From positions 22,977 through 86,976 of the forward strand of contig LNFI01000031.1 in NCBI GenBank assembly GCA_001464615.1: a stretch of DNA of 64,000 nt, in the 5' to 3' direction. Origin of the DNA: Sphingomonadales bacterium Ga0077557 (GTDB taxonomy: Bacteria; Pseudomonadota; Alphaproteobacteria; Sphingomonadales; Sphingomonadaceae). The notes beneath the pieces are model-generated. The model saw nothing but the letters and a program-made list of their open reading frames with translations. It made no database searches and was not told the DNA's origin. This document shows, piece by piece, positions 36,835-48,197 of the stretch (position 1 is the stretch's first letter; the number at the start of each line of letters is the position of its first letter). A program made the position numbers and the translations under genes.

Positions 36835-37398
36835 TTAAGGCTTGTCCGGCCCAATCACATGGCCGGCGAGGATCTTGAGATACAAAGCGAGCGGCATCCA
36901 GCCGAGCGCGCTGGCAACCGGTAACAACCGGGCCAGCAATACCGTGCCGACCGCCGTTATCATGAACGCGGTCGCCAGCCGGAAACGGTGCGGCACGGCC
37001 AGCAAAATTGTCACCCCGCCGAGCAGCCAGATATAGCCAAGCAGGCCCGCCAGCATCGGCATCGCCTCCGGGACGATCAGCGCGAGCGCCGGCAATTGCA
37101 CCTGCAGCAGGGCAAAGCCCAGCATCCGCCGGTCATGGCCATTCGGCGCGTGATACCAGCTTTTGGTGCTGGGCAACGCGTTGGCGACGATCCCGCCGCC
37201 CAGATCGCTCGCCACAATCAATACCAGCAGCCATTGCCACCAACGCCAGTCGACCGTCCCGGCTGACATAATCGCCCCCGCCGCAAGCGGTACGGCCAGC
37301 ACCATTGCGGCAAGGGTCAGCGCGGTGTCGGCTGGCGTCGCTGCCGGGCCGACGATCCGCGCCAAAAGGCCAATCGGTTTGGTCGCTGGCTCGACCAT
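36835..37398 (-). CDS. Membrane protein of unknown function, 187 residues
   Basis: Five or six hydrophobic helices with few charged residues, and one conserved-looking polar loop (TKSWYHAPNGHDRRMLGF) containing two histidines. No known domain recognised. It begins 5 bp after the stop of the upstream methyltransferase-like gene, so it is probably expressed with it, and it converges with phaR. Confidence 0.68.
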   Translation of the reverse strand: MVEPATKPIGLLARIVGPAATPADTALTLAAMVLAVPLAAGAIMSAGTVDWRWWQWLLVLIVASDLGGGIVANALPSTKSWYHAPNGHDRRMLGFALLQVQLPALALIVPEAMPMLAGLLGYIWLLGGVTILLAVPHRFRLATAFMITAVGTVLLARLLPVASALGWMPLALYLKILAGHVIGPDKP

Positions 37399-37403
37399 TC
37401 CCG

Positions 37404-38213
37404 TTATTTCGGCTTAACGAACTTCAGTGTCATCCGGTCGCTTTCGCCGATGGCGGCATAACGTGCGCGATCGACTTCCTTCTCGGCATAATTGGGCGGC
37501 AGCGTCCAGACGCCCTTGGGATAGTCATGCGTGTCTTTGGCATTGGCGTTGATCGTGCTTTCGCCAGCGAGCACGAAGCCGGCCTTGGTGGCAAAGGCAA
37601 TCACCGAAGACCGCTTCATATAGCCGCTCTTGGCTTCGGTGATGTCCTTGGCATTTTCGGGCAGACGGTGCTCGACCAGACCCAGCACACCGCCGGGCTT
37701 CAGCATGGCAAACATCTGGTCAAACGCAGCTTGAGTCTGGTCAGTGGCGCCAAAGCTCCAGTTATGGACGTTGCGAAATGTCAGGACCACATCGACTGAA
37801 CCGGCGGGCACGCCAGCGCTGGCGTTGCTGGCTGTGGTCGGAAAGGCGGCGAATTTGATCTTGCCGTAAATATCGGGCTTGGCCGTCTGCAGGGTCATCA
37901 CCCCTTTGCGCGCATTTTCAGACGGGGTCGCGGCATAGAGGGTACCATTCGCCAGATAAGGCGCGAGGATTTCGGTATACCAGCCACCGCCTGGCCAAAT
38001 TTCCACCACCGTGTCGCGCGGCTTTACGCCAAAAAAGGCGAGCGTTTCCGCGGGGTGGCGATAGCGGTCGCGGGCGACATTGGCCGGCGTCCGGCTGGCT
38101 GCGTTGACAGCGGCGGTTAGGGCCGATGTTGGTTTTACGGCAGCCGCAATCGCGCCACCGGTGATTACAATGCTGGTTGCAACAAGAGCGGACGTCCAAA
38201 AAGGCTGGCGCAT
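37404..38213 (-). CDS. Exported SAM-methyltransferase-fold protein
   Basis: Protein of 269 residues with an N-terminal signal or anchor (about residues 8-28, AAAV) followed by a class I methyltransferase-like fold: motif I as VVEIWPGGGWYTEILAPYL and a later LKPGGVLGLVEHRLP. Periplasmic proteins of this type are common in alphaproteobacteria, but a role is not established since SAM is cytoplasmic. ATG 38213 is preceded by AAGGAA; the frame to 38363 is not needed. It heads a two-gene unit with the membrane protein at 36835. Confidence 0.78.
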   Translation of the reverse strand: MRQPFWTSALVATSIVITGGAIAAAVKPTSALTAAVNAASRTPANVARDRYRHPAETLAFFGVKPRDTVVEIWPGGGWYTEILAPYLANGTLYAATPSENARKGVMTLQTAKPDIYGKIKFAAFPTTASNASAGVPAGSVDVVLTFRNVHNWSFGATDQTQAAFDQMFAMLKPGGVLGLVEHRLPENAKDITEAKSGYMKRSSVIAFATKAGFVLAGESTINANAKDTHDYPKGVWTLPPNYAEKEVDRARYAAIGESDRMTLKFVKPK

Positions 38214-38268
38214 TTCGATTCCTTGATCATTAAGGGCCGTTGCAGCGCGTTTTGGCGAGCAAGAGGGC

Positions 38269-38457
38269 ATGATGCAAGCAGGGCTTTGGGGCGGAGCGGT
38301 CACGGCGCTGGCGATTGCGCTGTTCAGCGGCTGGCGCGATCGGCGGCGCGCCCGTCGCGACAATCTTGATTCGGTCGGGATCGTCGATTGGCCGACAGTT
38401 CAGATGCTTGCGCTGATCATGGCGGTGATCCTGGCGAGCCTTGGCTTTAAGGCGTAG
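38269..38457 (+). CDS. Small membrane protein, 62 residues
   Basis: Two hydrophobic helices (LWGGAVTALAIALFSG and MLALIMAVILASLGF) flanking a basic, then acidic loop with RDRRRARRDNLDSVG. AGAGGG lies just upstream of ATG 38269 (a second ATG at 38272), which supports translation. Its shape and codon use resemble a conserved sphingomonad hypothetical. Function unknown. Confidence 0.62.
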   Translation: MMQAGLWGGAVTALAIALFSGWRDRRRARRDNLDSVGIVDWPTVQMLALIMAVILASLGFKA

Positions 38458-38467
38458 CTGTGGTGGT

Positions 38468-39652
38468 TCAGTAAAACCTGCCCAGGGTGAGCGCCCGTTC
38501 CCTGCCATCGCAGCCGCTGAGCAGCACGACCCGGCCGGGTAACCCAACCGACCAGCTACTGATCGGGCTGTTGCTATAGTCGGCGGGGACCGGCGTGCCG
38601 TCGATCGCGCAGATCAGATCACCCGCGCGCCAGCCGCTCACTTCGGCCGGGCTACCGCGCATAACATGCAGAACGCGCAGCCGTGCCGCTTCGGTGGCGA
38701 CAAGGATGCCGCTGGTCGACCGGACCGGCGGCTTGCCGGTCTTGCTGGAGGGAGCGAAGACGATATGGCCAGCGATCGGATCGAGCAGCACGCGATATTG
38801 CTGCAGAAAGCCAGAACCGATTCGCCCGGCGGCACCAATTTCGTGCGAAAAGCCGCCGCGCCGCTCGACCCGAATCTCGACATCGCTGGCGGTCAGTTTG
38901 CCAACCGCCAGGCTGGGCACAATCGCCAGGTCAGTGATGAGCGCCCCGGCGAGCCCATAGGCAATCGTCGTCGTTGTCGGCAGGCCGGTGATCCTGGCGG
39001 CGCGGAACGATTCCTGCGACAGGGTAATCGACGAGCCATCCCCGGTATCAACCACCATTGGCGCCAATCGGCGACCGCCAAGCAATGCTTCGGTCACATA
39101 GACATTCTGGTTGGCTGCAATGCTCAGCGGTGCGCTTAGGCCCCGAAACGGCAGCCGCCCCGATTTGATGAGGCGAAAACGCTTCGCTTCGAAATCGATC
39201 TCAAGCGCGTAGGCGTCGATAAGATCATGGCCAATCAAGATATCGACCGCGCGGGCGGTGCCGGTGGCTGCAGCGGGCAGAGTGGTGACGATCATGCCCC
39301 CACCGCGCCGCGTCAGCCCGCCCAGGGCGATGCTCTGCGTGGCCGCCCAGCCGATGGCGACATTGCCACCAATCGCGCTGGCGTGGCCGCGAGGCTGCAC
39401 GTGCAGCCGGTGGACCGAAGCGAAATCGCGCGAGATGACCGAGGCGCTGACCCCGGTATCGAGAATGGCCGTCGCGGGCATGCCATTAACGGCCATGGTG
39501 AAGCGAATCTGGTTGCCCGGCGTCAAATCAAACGACACCCAGCGTGTTTCGCTATCGGGCGACAATGTCGAAATGGCCGTGCTGGGCGGTGGCGCTGCAC
39601 CAATCAGGGCCAGCGCAAACAGGATCGGCGGCCGACGGAAGACGAAGCGCAC
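38468..39652 (-). CDS. Retropepsin-like aspartyl protease with C-terminal PDZ domain
   Basis: Exported protein of about 394 residues. Two aspartyl-protease half-sites are visible, AILDTGVSASV and MVVDTGDGSS, making a pepsin-like bilobal arrangement within one chain rather than a homodimer. Near the C-terminus MRGSPAEVSGWRAGDLICAIDG is a PDZ substrate-binding segment. An N-terminal hydrophobic segment (PPILFALALIGAAPP) acts as signal or anchor. GTG 39652 is used; an ATG at 39718 would overlap cpaF by 38 bases. It follows cpaF by 28 bp on the same strand, but no pilus function is proven. Confidence 0.8.
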   Translation of the reverse strand: MRFVFRRPPILFALALIGAAPPPSTAISTLSPDSETRWVSFDLTPGNQIRFTMAVNGMPATAILDTGVSASVISRDFASVHRLHVQPRGHASAIGGNVAIGWAATQSIALGGLTRRGGGMIVTTLPAAATGTARAVDILIGHDLIDAYALEIDFEAKRFRLIKSGRLPFRGLSAPLSIAANQNVYVTEALLGGRRLAPMVVDTGDGSSITLSQESFRAARITGLPTTTTIAYGLAGALITDLAIVPSLAVGKLTASDVEIRVERRGGFSHEIGAAGRIGSGFLQQYRVLLDPIAGHIVFAPSSKTGKPPVRSTSGILVATEAARLRVLHVMRGSPAEVSGWRAGDLICAIDGTPVPADYSNSPISSWSVGLPGRVVLLSGCDGRERALTLGRFY

Positions 39653-39680
39653 TACGCCACGTCCCGGCAGTCGGAAAATC

Positions 39681-41225
39681 CTATAACGTGGCCTCAAGAT
39701 AGGCCTGGTCGAAGCCATATTGGCGCGCCTTTTCGAGCGTATAGGGGCGCAGGCCCATGGAGCGATATTCGCCGACGATCTTGCCGTCAGCGCTTTCGTC
39801 GAGATATTCGAACTTGAACAGTTCCTGCGTGACGATCACGGGGCCTTCCATGCCGATTACCTCAGTGATGTTGGTCACGCGGCGTGACCCGTCGCGCAAG
39901 CGCTTGACCTGGATGATCAGGTCGATTGAATCGGCGATCTGGCGGCTGATCGCTTCCTTGGGCACCTTGATGTCCGACATCATCACCATATTCTCCATAC
40001 GCGCCAGCGCCTCGCGCGGGGAGTTGGAGTGGAGCGTACACATTGAGCCATCATGGCCAGTGTTCATCGCGGCGAGCAGATCGAAGCATTCGCTCCCGCG
40101 AATTTCGCCCAGGATGATCCGGTCAGGGCGCATACGCAGCGCGTTCTTGACGAGATCGCGGATGCTGATCTCACCTTGCCCCTCAAGGTTGGGCGGACGC
40201 GTTTCAAGCGGCAGCCAGTGCGGCTGTTGCAATCGGAGTTCGGCGGCGTCTTCAATCGTCAGCACGCGCTCGCCGGGATCGATCATCTTCGACAAGGCGT
40301 TGAGCATCGTCGTCTTGCCCGAACCCGTGCCGCCCGAGATGACGACATTGAAGCGGCAGGCGCCGGCGATCTTCAGCGCCGTCGCCATCTTGGCGCTCAT
40401 CGAACCAAAGCCCGCCATCATGTCGAGCGTGATCGGTTTGGCCGAGAATTTACGAATCGAAATGGCGGTGCCGCGCAAGCTGAGCGGCGGCACGATGACG
40501 TTGACGCGGGAGCCATCTTTCAGGCGGGCATCGGCGAGCGGCGTGGTCTGGTCGACACGTCTGCCGACCGAGTTGCAGATGCGCTGCGCGATCTGGAACA
40601 GATGTTCTTCATCGCGGAACTGGATATTGGCGAGCTCGAGCTTGCCCTTGCGCTCGATATAGGTTTGCTCGGGGCCGTTCACCATGATGTCCGAAATGTT
40701 CGGATCGGCGAGTAATTCCTCGAGCGGCCCAAGCCCAAGCAACTCGTCGATCAGCACCTTTTCGAGCGCGAACTGTTCGCGGCGGTTGAGCGTTAGCTTT
40801 AGTTCGGCGAGCACTTCACCGATGATGGGGCGGAATTCCTCGGCGAGCTCGTCCTTGTCGAGCGTTGCGGCGGCCTCGGGATCGACGCGCTCAAGCAGGC
40901 GCGGCAGCACCTGTTCCTTGATCTTGTGGATCGAGGTTTCGAACCCCTCCATCTTCGATTGGCCGGCATCGCCTGATGATGCCTGGCGTTCCTGCAACCG
41001 TTGCATCGCGTCCATCGCGGTGCCCGGCATTGTCCCGGTCATTCCATCGGCTGCAGAGGAAAGCGGTGGCAGCGGCGCAAGATCGATCGGCGGAAATTGG
41101 TCGCTGCCTTGCAAATCGGCAGGCCGCGCCGGGCCAGCACCCTGCATTGGGCGGGCAACACCAAAGGCGGGCCGGGCCGGGGGGGCACCGTTACCTGCAC
41201 CACTGCGTCGTCCAAAAGCGCTCAT
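39681..41225 (-). CDS. cpaF: CpaF/TadA-type pilus assembly ATPase
   Basis: Secretion-type ATPase of 514 residues. The N-terminal 90 residues are low-complexity Pro/Ala/Gly, then a helical domain and a RecA-like ATPase with Walker A GGTGSGKTT at 298-306, Asp box ERVLTIEDAAEL, Walker B DRIILGEIRGSE, and His box MNTGHDGSMCTLHSNS. These fit CpaF, which powers Flp pilus assembly at the inner membrane. No other tad/cpa genes are in the window, so the rest of the machinery must lie elsewhere or upstream of this gene on another strand. An ARG_CpaF role is inferred by family. Confidence 0.92.
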   Translation of the reverse strand: MSAFGRRSGAGNGAPPARPAFGVARPMQGAGPARPADLQGSDQFPPIDLAPLPPLSSAADGMTGTMPGTAMDAMQRLQERQASSGDAGQSKMEGFETSIHKIKEQVLPRLLERVDPEAAATLDKDELAEEFRPIIGEVLAELKLTLNRREQFALEKVLIDELLGLGPLEELLADPNISDIMVNGPEQTYIERKGKLELANIQFRDEEHLFQIAQRICNSVGRRVDQTTPLADARLKDGSRVNVIVPPLSLRGTAISIRKFSAKPITLDMMAGFGSMSAKMATALKIAGACRFNVVISGGTGSGKTTMLNALSKMIDPGERVLTIEDAAELRLQQPHWLPLETRPPNLEGQGEISIRDLVKNALRMRPDRIILGEIRGSECFDLLAAMNTGHDGSMCTLHSNSPREALARMENMVMMSDIKVPKEAISRQIADSIDLIIQVKRLRDGSRRVTNITEVIGMEGPVIVTQELFKFEYLDESADGKIVGEYRSMGLRPYTLEKARQYGFDQAYLEATL

Positions 41226-41408
41226 TTTGTCCCAATCATTGTGGTTACGGATTTCATACCTGCAAAGGTGTTACCATTTCCTAAGCATCATAATCGGCAG
41301 TGCGGCGCGTGTTCGGCCGCCTGCTCGGCACTGCTACGCGGTCGAAATTAAGTAATATTTGAGGGGTCCGGTGCGACAGAGCATCAAACAGCGGGATAGT
41401 TACCCTTG

Positions 41409-42983
41409 GTGGATGGACCGGCCCTAACCCTGCCTCGCCAAACCGGGCGGCGTTTCATCGAGGTCGCGTTGGACCGGGTCGGGTGGCGTGCGCCCTTGCT
41501 ATTGACGGCAATGATCGTCGGCGTGATTGGCCGACTATCCTATAGCTGGAATGCGCCCTTGTGGTTCGATGAGACGTTCAGCGCCGTCATCGCGACCCAA
41601 CCCAATGTTGCAGCTCTGCTCGATTGGTGTCTCTCTGAGCTGACTGGTCCGGCTTTCTATATGCCCTTGTGGCTATGGGCGAAGATTGCTGGATCGAGTG
41701 ACGTTGCGCTGCGCTTGCCAAGCGTGCTGCTGTCGATTGTGGCACCGCTGCTGATCCTGTGGAAGGGGCATGCCAATCGCGATCTGCGGATGTGGTGGGC
41801 GGTTTTCGCGCTGCTTTGGGTGCCAATGTTCGGCGTTGCGGGGGAGGCGCGCCCTTATCCGCAGATGTTTCTGCTCGGCGTGGTGCAGGCGATCCTGTTC
41901 GTGCAGCTGCTTGATCGCCCGACAACGGCCCGCGCCAGCGGCTGGATCATCGCGTCGGCGGTGCTGATCCTGACGCAATATTGGGGTGTGGTTCCGTGCC
42001 TGGTGCAGGGAATCGCGTATCTTGGCTATCACCGGGTACGGGCAATGGCGACCTGGCCAGCAGCATTGCTGCTGCTGCCGATGTTCGGCTGGGCCTATTT
42101 TCATCTGCCGGCCGTTTTGCAGCTGACTGTTGGCAACGACCTTTCGTCGGGTGGTTTGCCGCCCTCAGCAGTTTTGGAAATTCCAGCGATGTTGCTCGGC
42201 GTTTCCTTCAGCGCGACGGTCATCTTGGGCGTGGTTATTGGATCGACCACGATTGCTTTGGCCCAGCGTCGGGCGGGCCCGATATCCTGGGGGCCAAGCA
42301 CGATGCTGGCGGTTTGCGGTGCTGCAACCATCGCTCTGGTGCTGGTGATCGCCTTTACCCGACCAGGCTTCTTGCCGCGCTATTTGACGCCGTCGATGCC
42401 GTCATTTCTGTTTGCCTTGGCGCTTTGGGCCCGGTGGATGGTCGCCCGCGATCCCCGACCTGTCATCGTGGCGACGGCGATGATGATGTCGACAGCGATA
42501 GGCCTGTTGGCCTCGATTTTTACCGGAACCGAGCGCGACCCACGCCACATCTTCAATCTGCAACAGCCTGCAGCCTGGCTGGCTGAGCGGCAGCCCCAGC
42601 GGCTCGTCATATTCTGGGACGGGCCAGTCGCCTCGGCATCGTCAAGCGCGCATCTTGCCGAGGTGGGGGGCTTTTTCCTCCGTCGGGGTGGCCGAACCGT
42701 CGCGGTCAGCGTTGCGCGCGCCGCGGCCGATCAGGATCCCAACCAAGCAGTTCTGGCCCTATCAGGCAGCGATGCAGCCATCCTGTGGTTCGCCAATGAC
42801 GACCTGCCTGACAGTCGAACACCGCGTATCGCGCGCTATGATCCGCGCTACGAATGCCGTGATTTTGGGGGTGGCCAATTAACGATGACCGCGTGTCGCC
42901 CGCGCTCGCCAGGCATTGCCCAGCAGACTAACGCCCCGGTCAGCCAGCCTGTTCGGCCAGCACCGTTAGCCCGCGTTCGTTAA
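41409..42983 (+). CDS. Membrane glycosyltransferase family 39-like protein
   Basis: Integral membrane protein of about 524 residues with roughly ten helices and a soluble C-terminal domain. LWFDETFSA after the first helix carries Asp54-Glu55, the acidic pair expected in GT-C/PMT-type glycosyltransferases that use lipid-linked sugars. The start is uncertain: TTG 41406, GTG 41409 or a later codon near the GAGGTCGCG stretch. The 3' end overlaps atpC of the opposite strand by 44 bases. Specific substrate unknown. Confidence 0.72.
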   Translation: MDGPALTLPRQTGRRFIEVALDRVGWRAPLLLTAMIVGVIGRLSYSWNAPLWFDETFSAVIATQPNVAALLDWCLSELTGPAFYMPLWLWAKIAGSSDVALRLPSVLLSIVAPLLILWKGHANRDLRMWWAVFALLWVPMFGVAGEARPYPQMFLLGVVQAILFVQLLDRPTTARASGWIIASAVLILTQYWGVVPCLVQGIAYLGYHRVRAMATWPAALLLLPMFGWAYFHLPAVLQLTVGNDLSSGGLPPSAVLEIPAMLLGVSFSATVILGVVIGSTTIALAQRRAGPISWGPSTMLAVCGAATIALVLVIAFTRPGFLPRYLTPSMPSFLFALALWARWMVARDPRPVIVATAMMMSTAIGLLASIFTGTERDPRHIFNLQQPAAWLAERQPQRLVIFWDGPVASASSSAHLAEVGGFFLRRGGRTVAVSVARAAADQDPNQAVLALSGSDAAILWFANDDLPDSRTPRIARYDPRYECRDFGGGQLTMTACRPRSPGIAQQTNAPVSQPVRPAPLARVR

Positions 42984-43191
42984 CCTCGGCAAAGCCGCCC
43001 TTGATCGGCAGCATTTCGGGCTCGCCTTTGTCCGTGCGATAGATGTGGAGTGCACCGTCACGGATCGTCGACATCACGGGCGCATGGCCCTGCAGCACAC
43101 CGAAATCGCCCTCGGAGCCTGGAACGACGACCATGTACACGTCCTCTGAGCGGACGAGCTTTTCAGGGGTGACGAGTTCGAAGTGCAGCAT
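42940..43191 (-). CDS. atpC: ATP synthase F1 epsilon subunit
   Basis: Protein of 83 residues corresponding to the N-terminal beta-sandwich domain only ([28 protein letters not shown]). The C-terminal two-helix inhibitory domain of longer epsilon proteins is absent, which is common in alphaproteobacteria. Last gene of the atp operon; its end overlaps the convergent membrane gene by 44 bases, and a repeat element separates it from atpD. Confidence 0.94.
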   Translation of the reverse strand: MLHFELVTPEKLVRSEDVYMVVVPGSEGDFGVLQGHAPVMSTIRDGALHIYRTDKGEPEMLPIKGGFAEVNERGLTVLAEQAG

Positions 43192-43205
43192 TTTTCCGTC
43201 TCACT

Positions 43206-43310
43206 CCCCTCCCGCTTGCGGGGGGGGCTGGGGGTGGGCTTTTCCTCTTGGGATAGACGAGCGCTTTTGCGGCACCGCCCACCCCCGCCCCCTCCCGCAA
43301 GCGGGAGGGG
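43206..43310. repeat. GC-rich inverted-repeat element between atpD and atpC (type A)
   Basis: Left hairpin arm at 43206-43227 (CCCCTCCCGC then TTGCGGGGGGGG) and right hairpin arm at 43289-43310 (CCCCTCCCGCAAGCGGGAGGGG is 22 bases, each half complementary), with inner GGGGGTGGG and CCCACCCCC motifs. The build equals the elements flanking metH part 1, though about 30 kb away on the map. Confidence 0.85.
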
Positions 43311-43318
43311 AGATAGTC

Positions 43319-44818
<1,500 letters not shown>

Positions 44819-45700
44819 TTAGAGCGCCTCAGCGCCCGAAATAATTTCCACCAGCTCGGTCGTGATCGCGGCTTGGCGGGTGCGGTTATACTGGATCGTC
44901 AGGCGGTTGATCGTGTCGCCGGCGTTGCGCGTGGCATTGTCCATCGCGTTCATCTGCGCGCCATAGAAGCCGGCATTGTTTTCCAGCATGGCGCGGTAAA
45001 TCTGAATCGCGATGTTGCGGGGCAGCAGCTCGGCGAGGATCGTTTCCTCATCGGGCTCATATTCAACGGCTGCAAGCGACGATGGTGCGGACGTTGCGGA
45101 TCCGGCGACCAGAGGCACTGGAATGACCTGCTGTTCGGCGGGCTCCTGCACCAAGGCGGACCGGAAATTGGAATAGAATAAGTGCGCGACGTCGAATTCG
45201 CCGGCTTCGAAACGGGTGATCAGATCGCTCGCCAGCTCGTGAGCATGGACAAAGGCGGGGTTGCGAACCGCACTCATGTCGCGATCATGATAGATCATTG
45301 CTGGGTAGAAACGCCCCAGCACCCGCGCCTTGCGACCCGCCAGATAGAAGCGGACGGTCTTCCCTTCAGCGATCAGCGCGTCGGCCTTGCGGCGCGCGAG
45401 GCGGACGATGTTGGAGTTGAAACCACCCGCCAGGCCGCGATTGGCGGTCGTGACGACAAGCAGATGCACCTGATCCTTGCCCGTGCCCGCCAGCAATTTC
45501 GGCGATGATTCGCTGACCGTCACCTTGGAGGCCAGGTTCGCCATCACTGCTTCAAGCCGCTGCGCATAAGGACGCGCGGCAACCGCCGCCTCCTGCGCAC
45601 GACGCAGCTTGGCGGTGGCGACCGTCTTGATCGCTCGGGTGATCTTCTGCGTCGACTTCACCGAGCCGATGCGGATCTTGAGGGCCTTGAGACTTGCCAT
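44819..45700 (-). CDS. atpG: ATP synthase F1 gamma subunit
   Basis: Central rotor shaft of 293 residues: N-terminal MASLKALKIRIGSVKSTQKITRAIKTVATAKL and C-terminal NRTRQAAITTELVEIISGAEAL coiled coils are typical, with ITTDRGLAGG-like LVVTTANRGLAGGFN in the middle. Third gene of the operon. Confidence 0.97.
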   Translation of the reverse strand: MASLKALKIRIGSVKSTQKITRAIKTVATAKLRRAQEAAVAARPYAQRLEAVMANLASKVTVSESSPKLLAGTGKDQVHLLVVTTANRGLAGGFNSNIVRLARRKADALIAEGKTVRFYLAGRKARVLGRFYPAMIYHDRDMSAVRNPAFVHAHELASDLITRFEAGEFDVAHLFYSNFRSALVQEPAEQQVIPVPLVAGSATSAPSSLAAVEYEPDEETILAELLPRNIAIQIYRAMLENNAGFYGAQMNAMDNATRNAGDTINRLTIQYNRTRQAAITTELVEIISGAEAL

Positions 45701-45715
45701 CGTACCTTTCTCTCC

Positions 45716-45840
45716 CTCTCCCTGGAGGGAGAGGATACGCAGACTTGGCGGCTGTGCCGCCTAGTCGGAGTTGGTGAGGGTGAAGTGCCCTAACAGGCCG
45801 AGCCGCCCCTCACCCAACCCTCTCCCCAATGGGGAGAGGG
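45716..45840. repeat. Inverted-repeat element between atpA and atpG (type B)
   Basis: Two outer hairpins, 45716-45733 (CTCTCCCT, GG, AGGGAGAG) and 45818-45840 (CCCTCTCCCC, AAT, GGGGAGAGGG), flank inner parts TTGGTGAGGG and CCCCTCACCCAA that are complementary. A small hairpin GCGGC-TGT-GCCGC lies near 45748-45760. It has the same two-hairpin plan as the type A elements but a different sequence. Confidence 0.8.
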
Positions 45841-45849
45841 CCAGATCAA

Positions 45850-47379
45850 TTACGCAAACGTCTTCGCGAAATTCCCAAGCGCCGTCTTCAGCGCTTCGGT
45901 GGTTTCCTTCGACAGGTCCTTCTTGTCACGGATGTCCGTGAGAATGTCGGCGTGGTTGGCGCGCATATCGGCCAGCATTGCTGCTTCGAAGCGCGTCACT
46001 GCATTGACGGGGACGCCATCGATAAAGCCGTTGGTGCCAGCGAAGATCGACACGGTCTGCTCCTCGAACGGCATCGGCGAGAACTGCGCCTGCTTGAGCA
46101 ATTCGGTCAGGCGAGCACCGCGGTTGAGCAGCTTCTGCGTCGACGCATCAAGGTCCGAGCCGAACTGCGCGAAGGCCGCCATTTCGCGGTACTGGGCGAG
46201 CTCCAGCTTGATCGAGCCCGACACCTTCTTCATCGCCTTGGTCTGTGCAGCCGAACCGACGCGGCTGACCGACAGGCCGACGTTGATCGCGGGGCGGATG
46301 CCGGCGAAGAACAGGTCGGTTTCGAGGAAGATCTGGCCATCGGTGATCGAGATCACGTTGGTCGGGATGTACGCCGACACGTCGCCCGCCTGCGTTTCGA
46401 TGATCGGCAGCGCGGTGAGCGAGCCCGAGCCATTGTCGCTGTTCATCTTCGCGGCGCGCTCAAGCAGGCGGCTGTGGAGATAGAACACGTCGCCGGGATA
46501 GGCTTCGCGGCCCGGCGGGCGGCGCAGCAGCAGCGACATCTGGCGGTAAGCAACGGCCTGCTTCGACAAATCGTCATAAACGATCAGCGCGTGCATGCCG
46601 TTGTCGCGGAAATACTCGCCCATCGCGCAGCCGGTATAGGGTGCGAGGAACTGCAGCGGGGCGGGCTCCGACGCCGTTGCCGCTACGACGATGGTATATT
46701 CCATCGCGCCCGATTCCTCGAGCTGACGGACGATCTGCGCCACAGTGGAGCGCTTCTGGCCGATCGCGACATAGATGCAATAGAGCTTCTTGCTCTCGTC
46801 ATCGCCCGCATTGGCGTTCTTCTGGTTGATGAAGGTATCGATCGCGACGGCGGTCTTGCCGGTCTGGCGATCGCCGATGATCAGCTCGCGCTGGCCACGG
46901 CCGACGGGGACGAGCGCGTCGATGGCCTTCAGGCCGGTCTGCACGGGCTCATGCACCGATGTGCGCGGGATGATGCCCGGTGCCTTCACTTCAACGCGGC
47001 TGCGCTGATCGGAAACGATCGGGCCCTTGCCGTCGATCGGGTTGCCAAGGCCATCGACGACGCGGCCAAGCAGGCCCTTGCCGATCGGCACGTCGACGAT
47101 CGTGCCGGTGCGCTTGACGACATCGCCTTCCTTGATCTGGCTGTCCGAGCCGAAGATCACGACGCCGACATTGTCGGCCTCAAGGTTGAGCGCCATGCCC
47201 TGCACGCCGTTCGAGAATTCGACCATCTCACCGGCCTGGACATTGTCGAGGCCAAAGATGCGGGCGATGCCGTCACCGACCGAGAGCACCTGGCCGGTTT
47301 CGGAGACTTCAGCCTCGGTGCCGAAGCTGGCGATCTGGTCCTTGATGACCTTCGAGATTTCAGCGGCGCGGATATCCAT
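45850..47379 (-). CDS. atpA: ATP synthase F1 alpha subunit
   Basis: Regulatory, nucleotide-binding subunit of 509 residues. P-loop [14 protein letters not shown], the [13 protein letters not shown] region, and the N-terminal [15 protein letters not shown] are typical. Second gene of the operon, 12 bp after atpH. It occupies non-catalytic sites of the F1 head. Confidence 0.97.
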   Translation of the reverse strand: MDIRAAEISKVIKDQIASFGTEAEVSETGQVLSVGDGIARIFGLDNVQAGEMVEFSNGVQGMALNLEADNVGVVIFGSDSQIKEGDVVKRTGTIVDVPIGKGLLGRVVDGLGNPIDGKGPIVSDQRSRVEVKAPGIIPRTSVHEPVQTGLKAIDALVPVGRGQRELIIGDRQTGKTAVAIDTFINQKNANAGDDESKKLYCIYVAIGQKRSTVAQIVRQLEESGAMEYTIVVAATASEPAPLQFLAPYTGCAMGEYFRDNGMHALIVYDDLSKQAVAYRQMSLLLRRPPGREAYPGDVFYLHSRLLERAAKMNSDNGSGSLTALPIIETQAGDVSAYIPTNVISITDGQIFLETDLFFAGIRPAINVGLSVSRVGSAAQTKAMKKVSGSIKLELAQYREMAAFAQFGSDLDASTQKLLNRGARLTELLKQAQFSPMPFEEQTVSIFAGTNGFIDGVPVNAVTRFEAAMLADMRANHADILTDIRDKKDLSKETTEALKTALGNFAKTFA

Positions 47380-47391
47380 GGAATGAACCTT

Positions 47392-47946
47392 TTAGCCTTT
47401 CATCGCGTGCGCGAGGGTATTGAGACGGGTCTTGATCGACGAATCGATCATCTGGCTGCCGATGCGGACGACGAGCCCGCCCAGCAGCGATGGATCGACC
47501 GCGAGGTCGACGGAAACTTCACGGCCAATCCGCTGGCGAAGCGATTGCTTCAGCGCGGTGACCTGATCGTTGGAAAGCGGGTGCGCCGAAGTGACCTCTG
47601 CGCTGGTCTCGCCCCGGAAACTGGCAGCAAGCTGGCGAAACGCGCGGATGATCGCGGGCAGCTGGCTGAGCCGGCGATTATCAGCGAGCACACCAAGGAA
47701 CTTGCTGGTTGTCGCGTCGAGCTTCAGCTTCTTTGCAACCGCCGCAACCGCCTTGGTCGCGGCACCACGCGCGATCAGCGGGCTCGTGGTCAGCTGCCTG
47801 AAATCAGGCGACTGATCGAGCGCAGCGCGGACCGTCGCCAAGCTTGCTTCGACCTTATCGATCGCCTTTGCATCACGCGCCAGTTCGAACAGCGCCGTTG
47901 CATAGCGTCCCGGTAAGCTCGCTTGAATACCGCCGGAAGTCTCCAC
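47392..47946 (-). CDS. atpH: ATP synthase F1 delta subunit
   Basis: Stator protein of 184 residues linking F1 to the peripheral stalk. Recognised by the start region GRYATALFELARDAKAIDKVE and the C-terminal SVDLAVDPSLLGGLVVRIGSQMIDSSIKTRLNTL. GTG 47946 is chosen (AGAGGA upstream) since the frame extension to 48141 is not like the family. First gene of the F1 operon; the F0 genes are elsewhere, as usual in this group. Confidence 0.95.
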   Translation of the reverse strand: METSGGIQASLPGRYATALFELARDAKAIDKVEASLATVRAALDQSPDFRQLTTSPLIARGAATKAVAAVAKKLKLDATTSKFLGVLADNRRLSQLPAIIRAFRQLAASFRGETSAEVTSAHPLSNDQVTALKQSLRQRIGREVSVDLAVDPSLLGGLVVRIGSQMIDSSIKTRLNTLAHAMKG

Positions 47947-47994
47947 GCGATTGAAATCCTCTTGGGAACAGGAAAATTGGCCCCATGCACAAAC

Positions 47995-48012
47995 AGGGCG
48001 ACAAAGCGCCCT
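47995..48012 (-). other. Small hairpin in the atp operon leader
   Basis: On the minus strand AGGGCG, a 6-base loop, and CGCCCT form a stem about 50 bases before atpH, followed by a T-poor stretch. It could affect leader folding; no function is established, and a stem of six pairs may be chance in this GC-rich sequence. Confidence 0.3.
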
Positions 48013-48197
48013 CACTTGGGTTGCGCGGCTGCTAGCATCGGTGCCGCGTTGATGCAAGCCGGGTGTAGGTGGCGGGGCAATAGGCGCTGAATCAGCCGAA
48101 AACTGTCTGTTTTCATATATCTGACACATTGGGTTAACCACTTATTGTCGCCTGCCCAGCCATGATATTTGGGTAATTTCAACGTTGGACGATCTTT

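Noticed and set aside
45829..47916. Long plus-strand open frame of 695 codons opposite atpA and atpH
   Set aside because: It is a GC-rich shadow of conserved genes, rich in Arg, His and Asp, with no motif and no ribosome site.
47390..48141. N-terminal extension of atpH by 65 codons
   Set aside because: The added residues are unlike the delta family, which normally has about 184 residues, and a ribosome site precedes GTG 47946.
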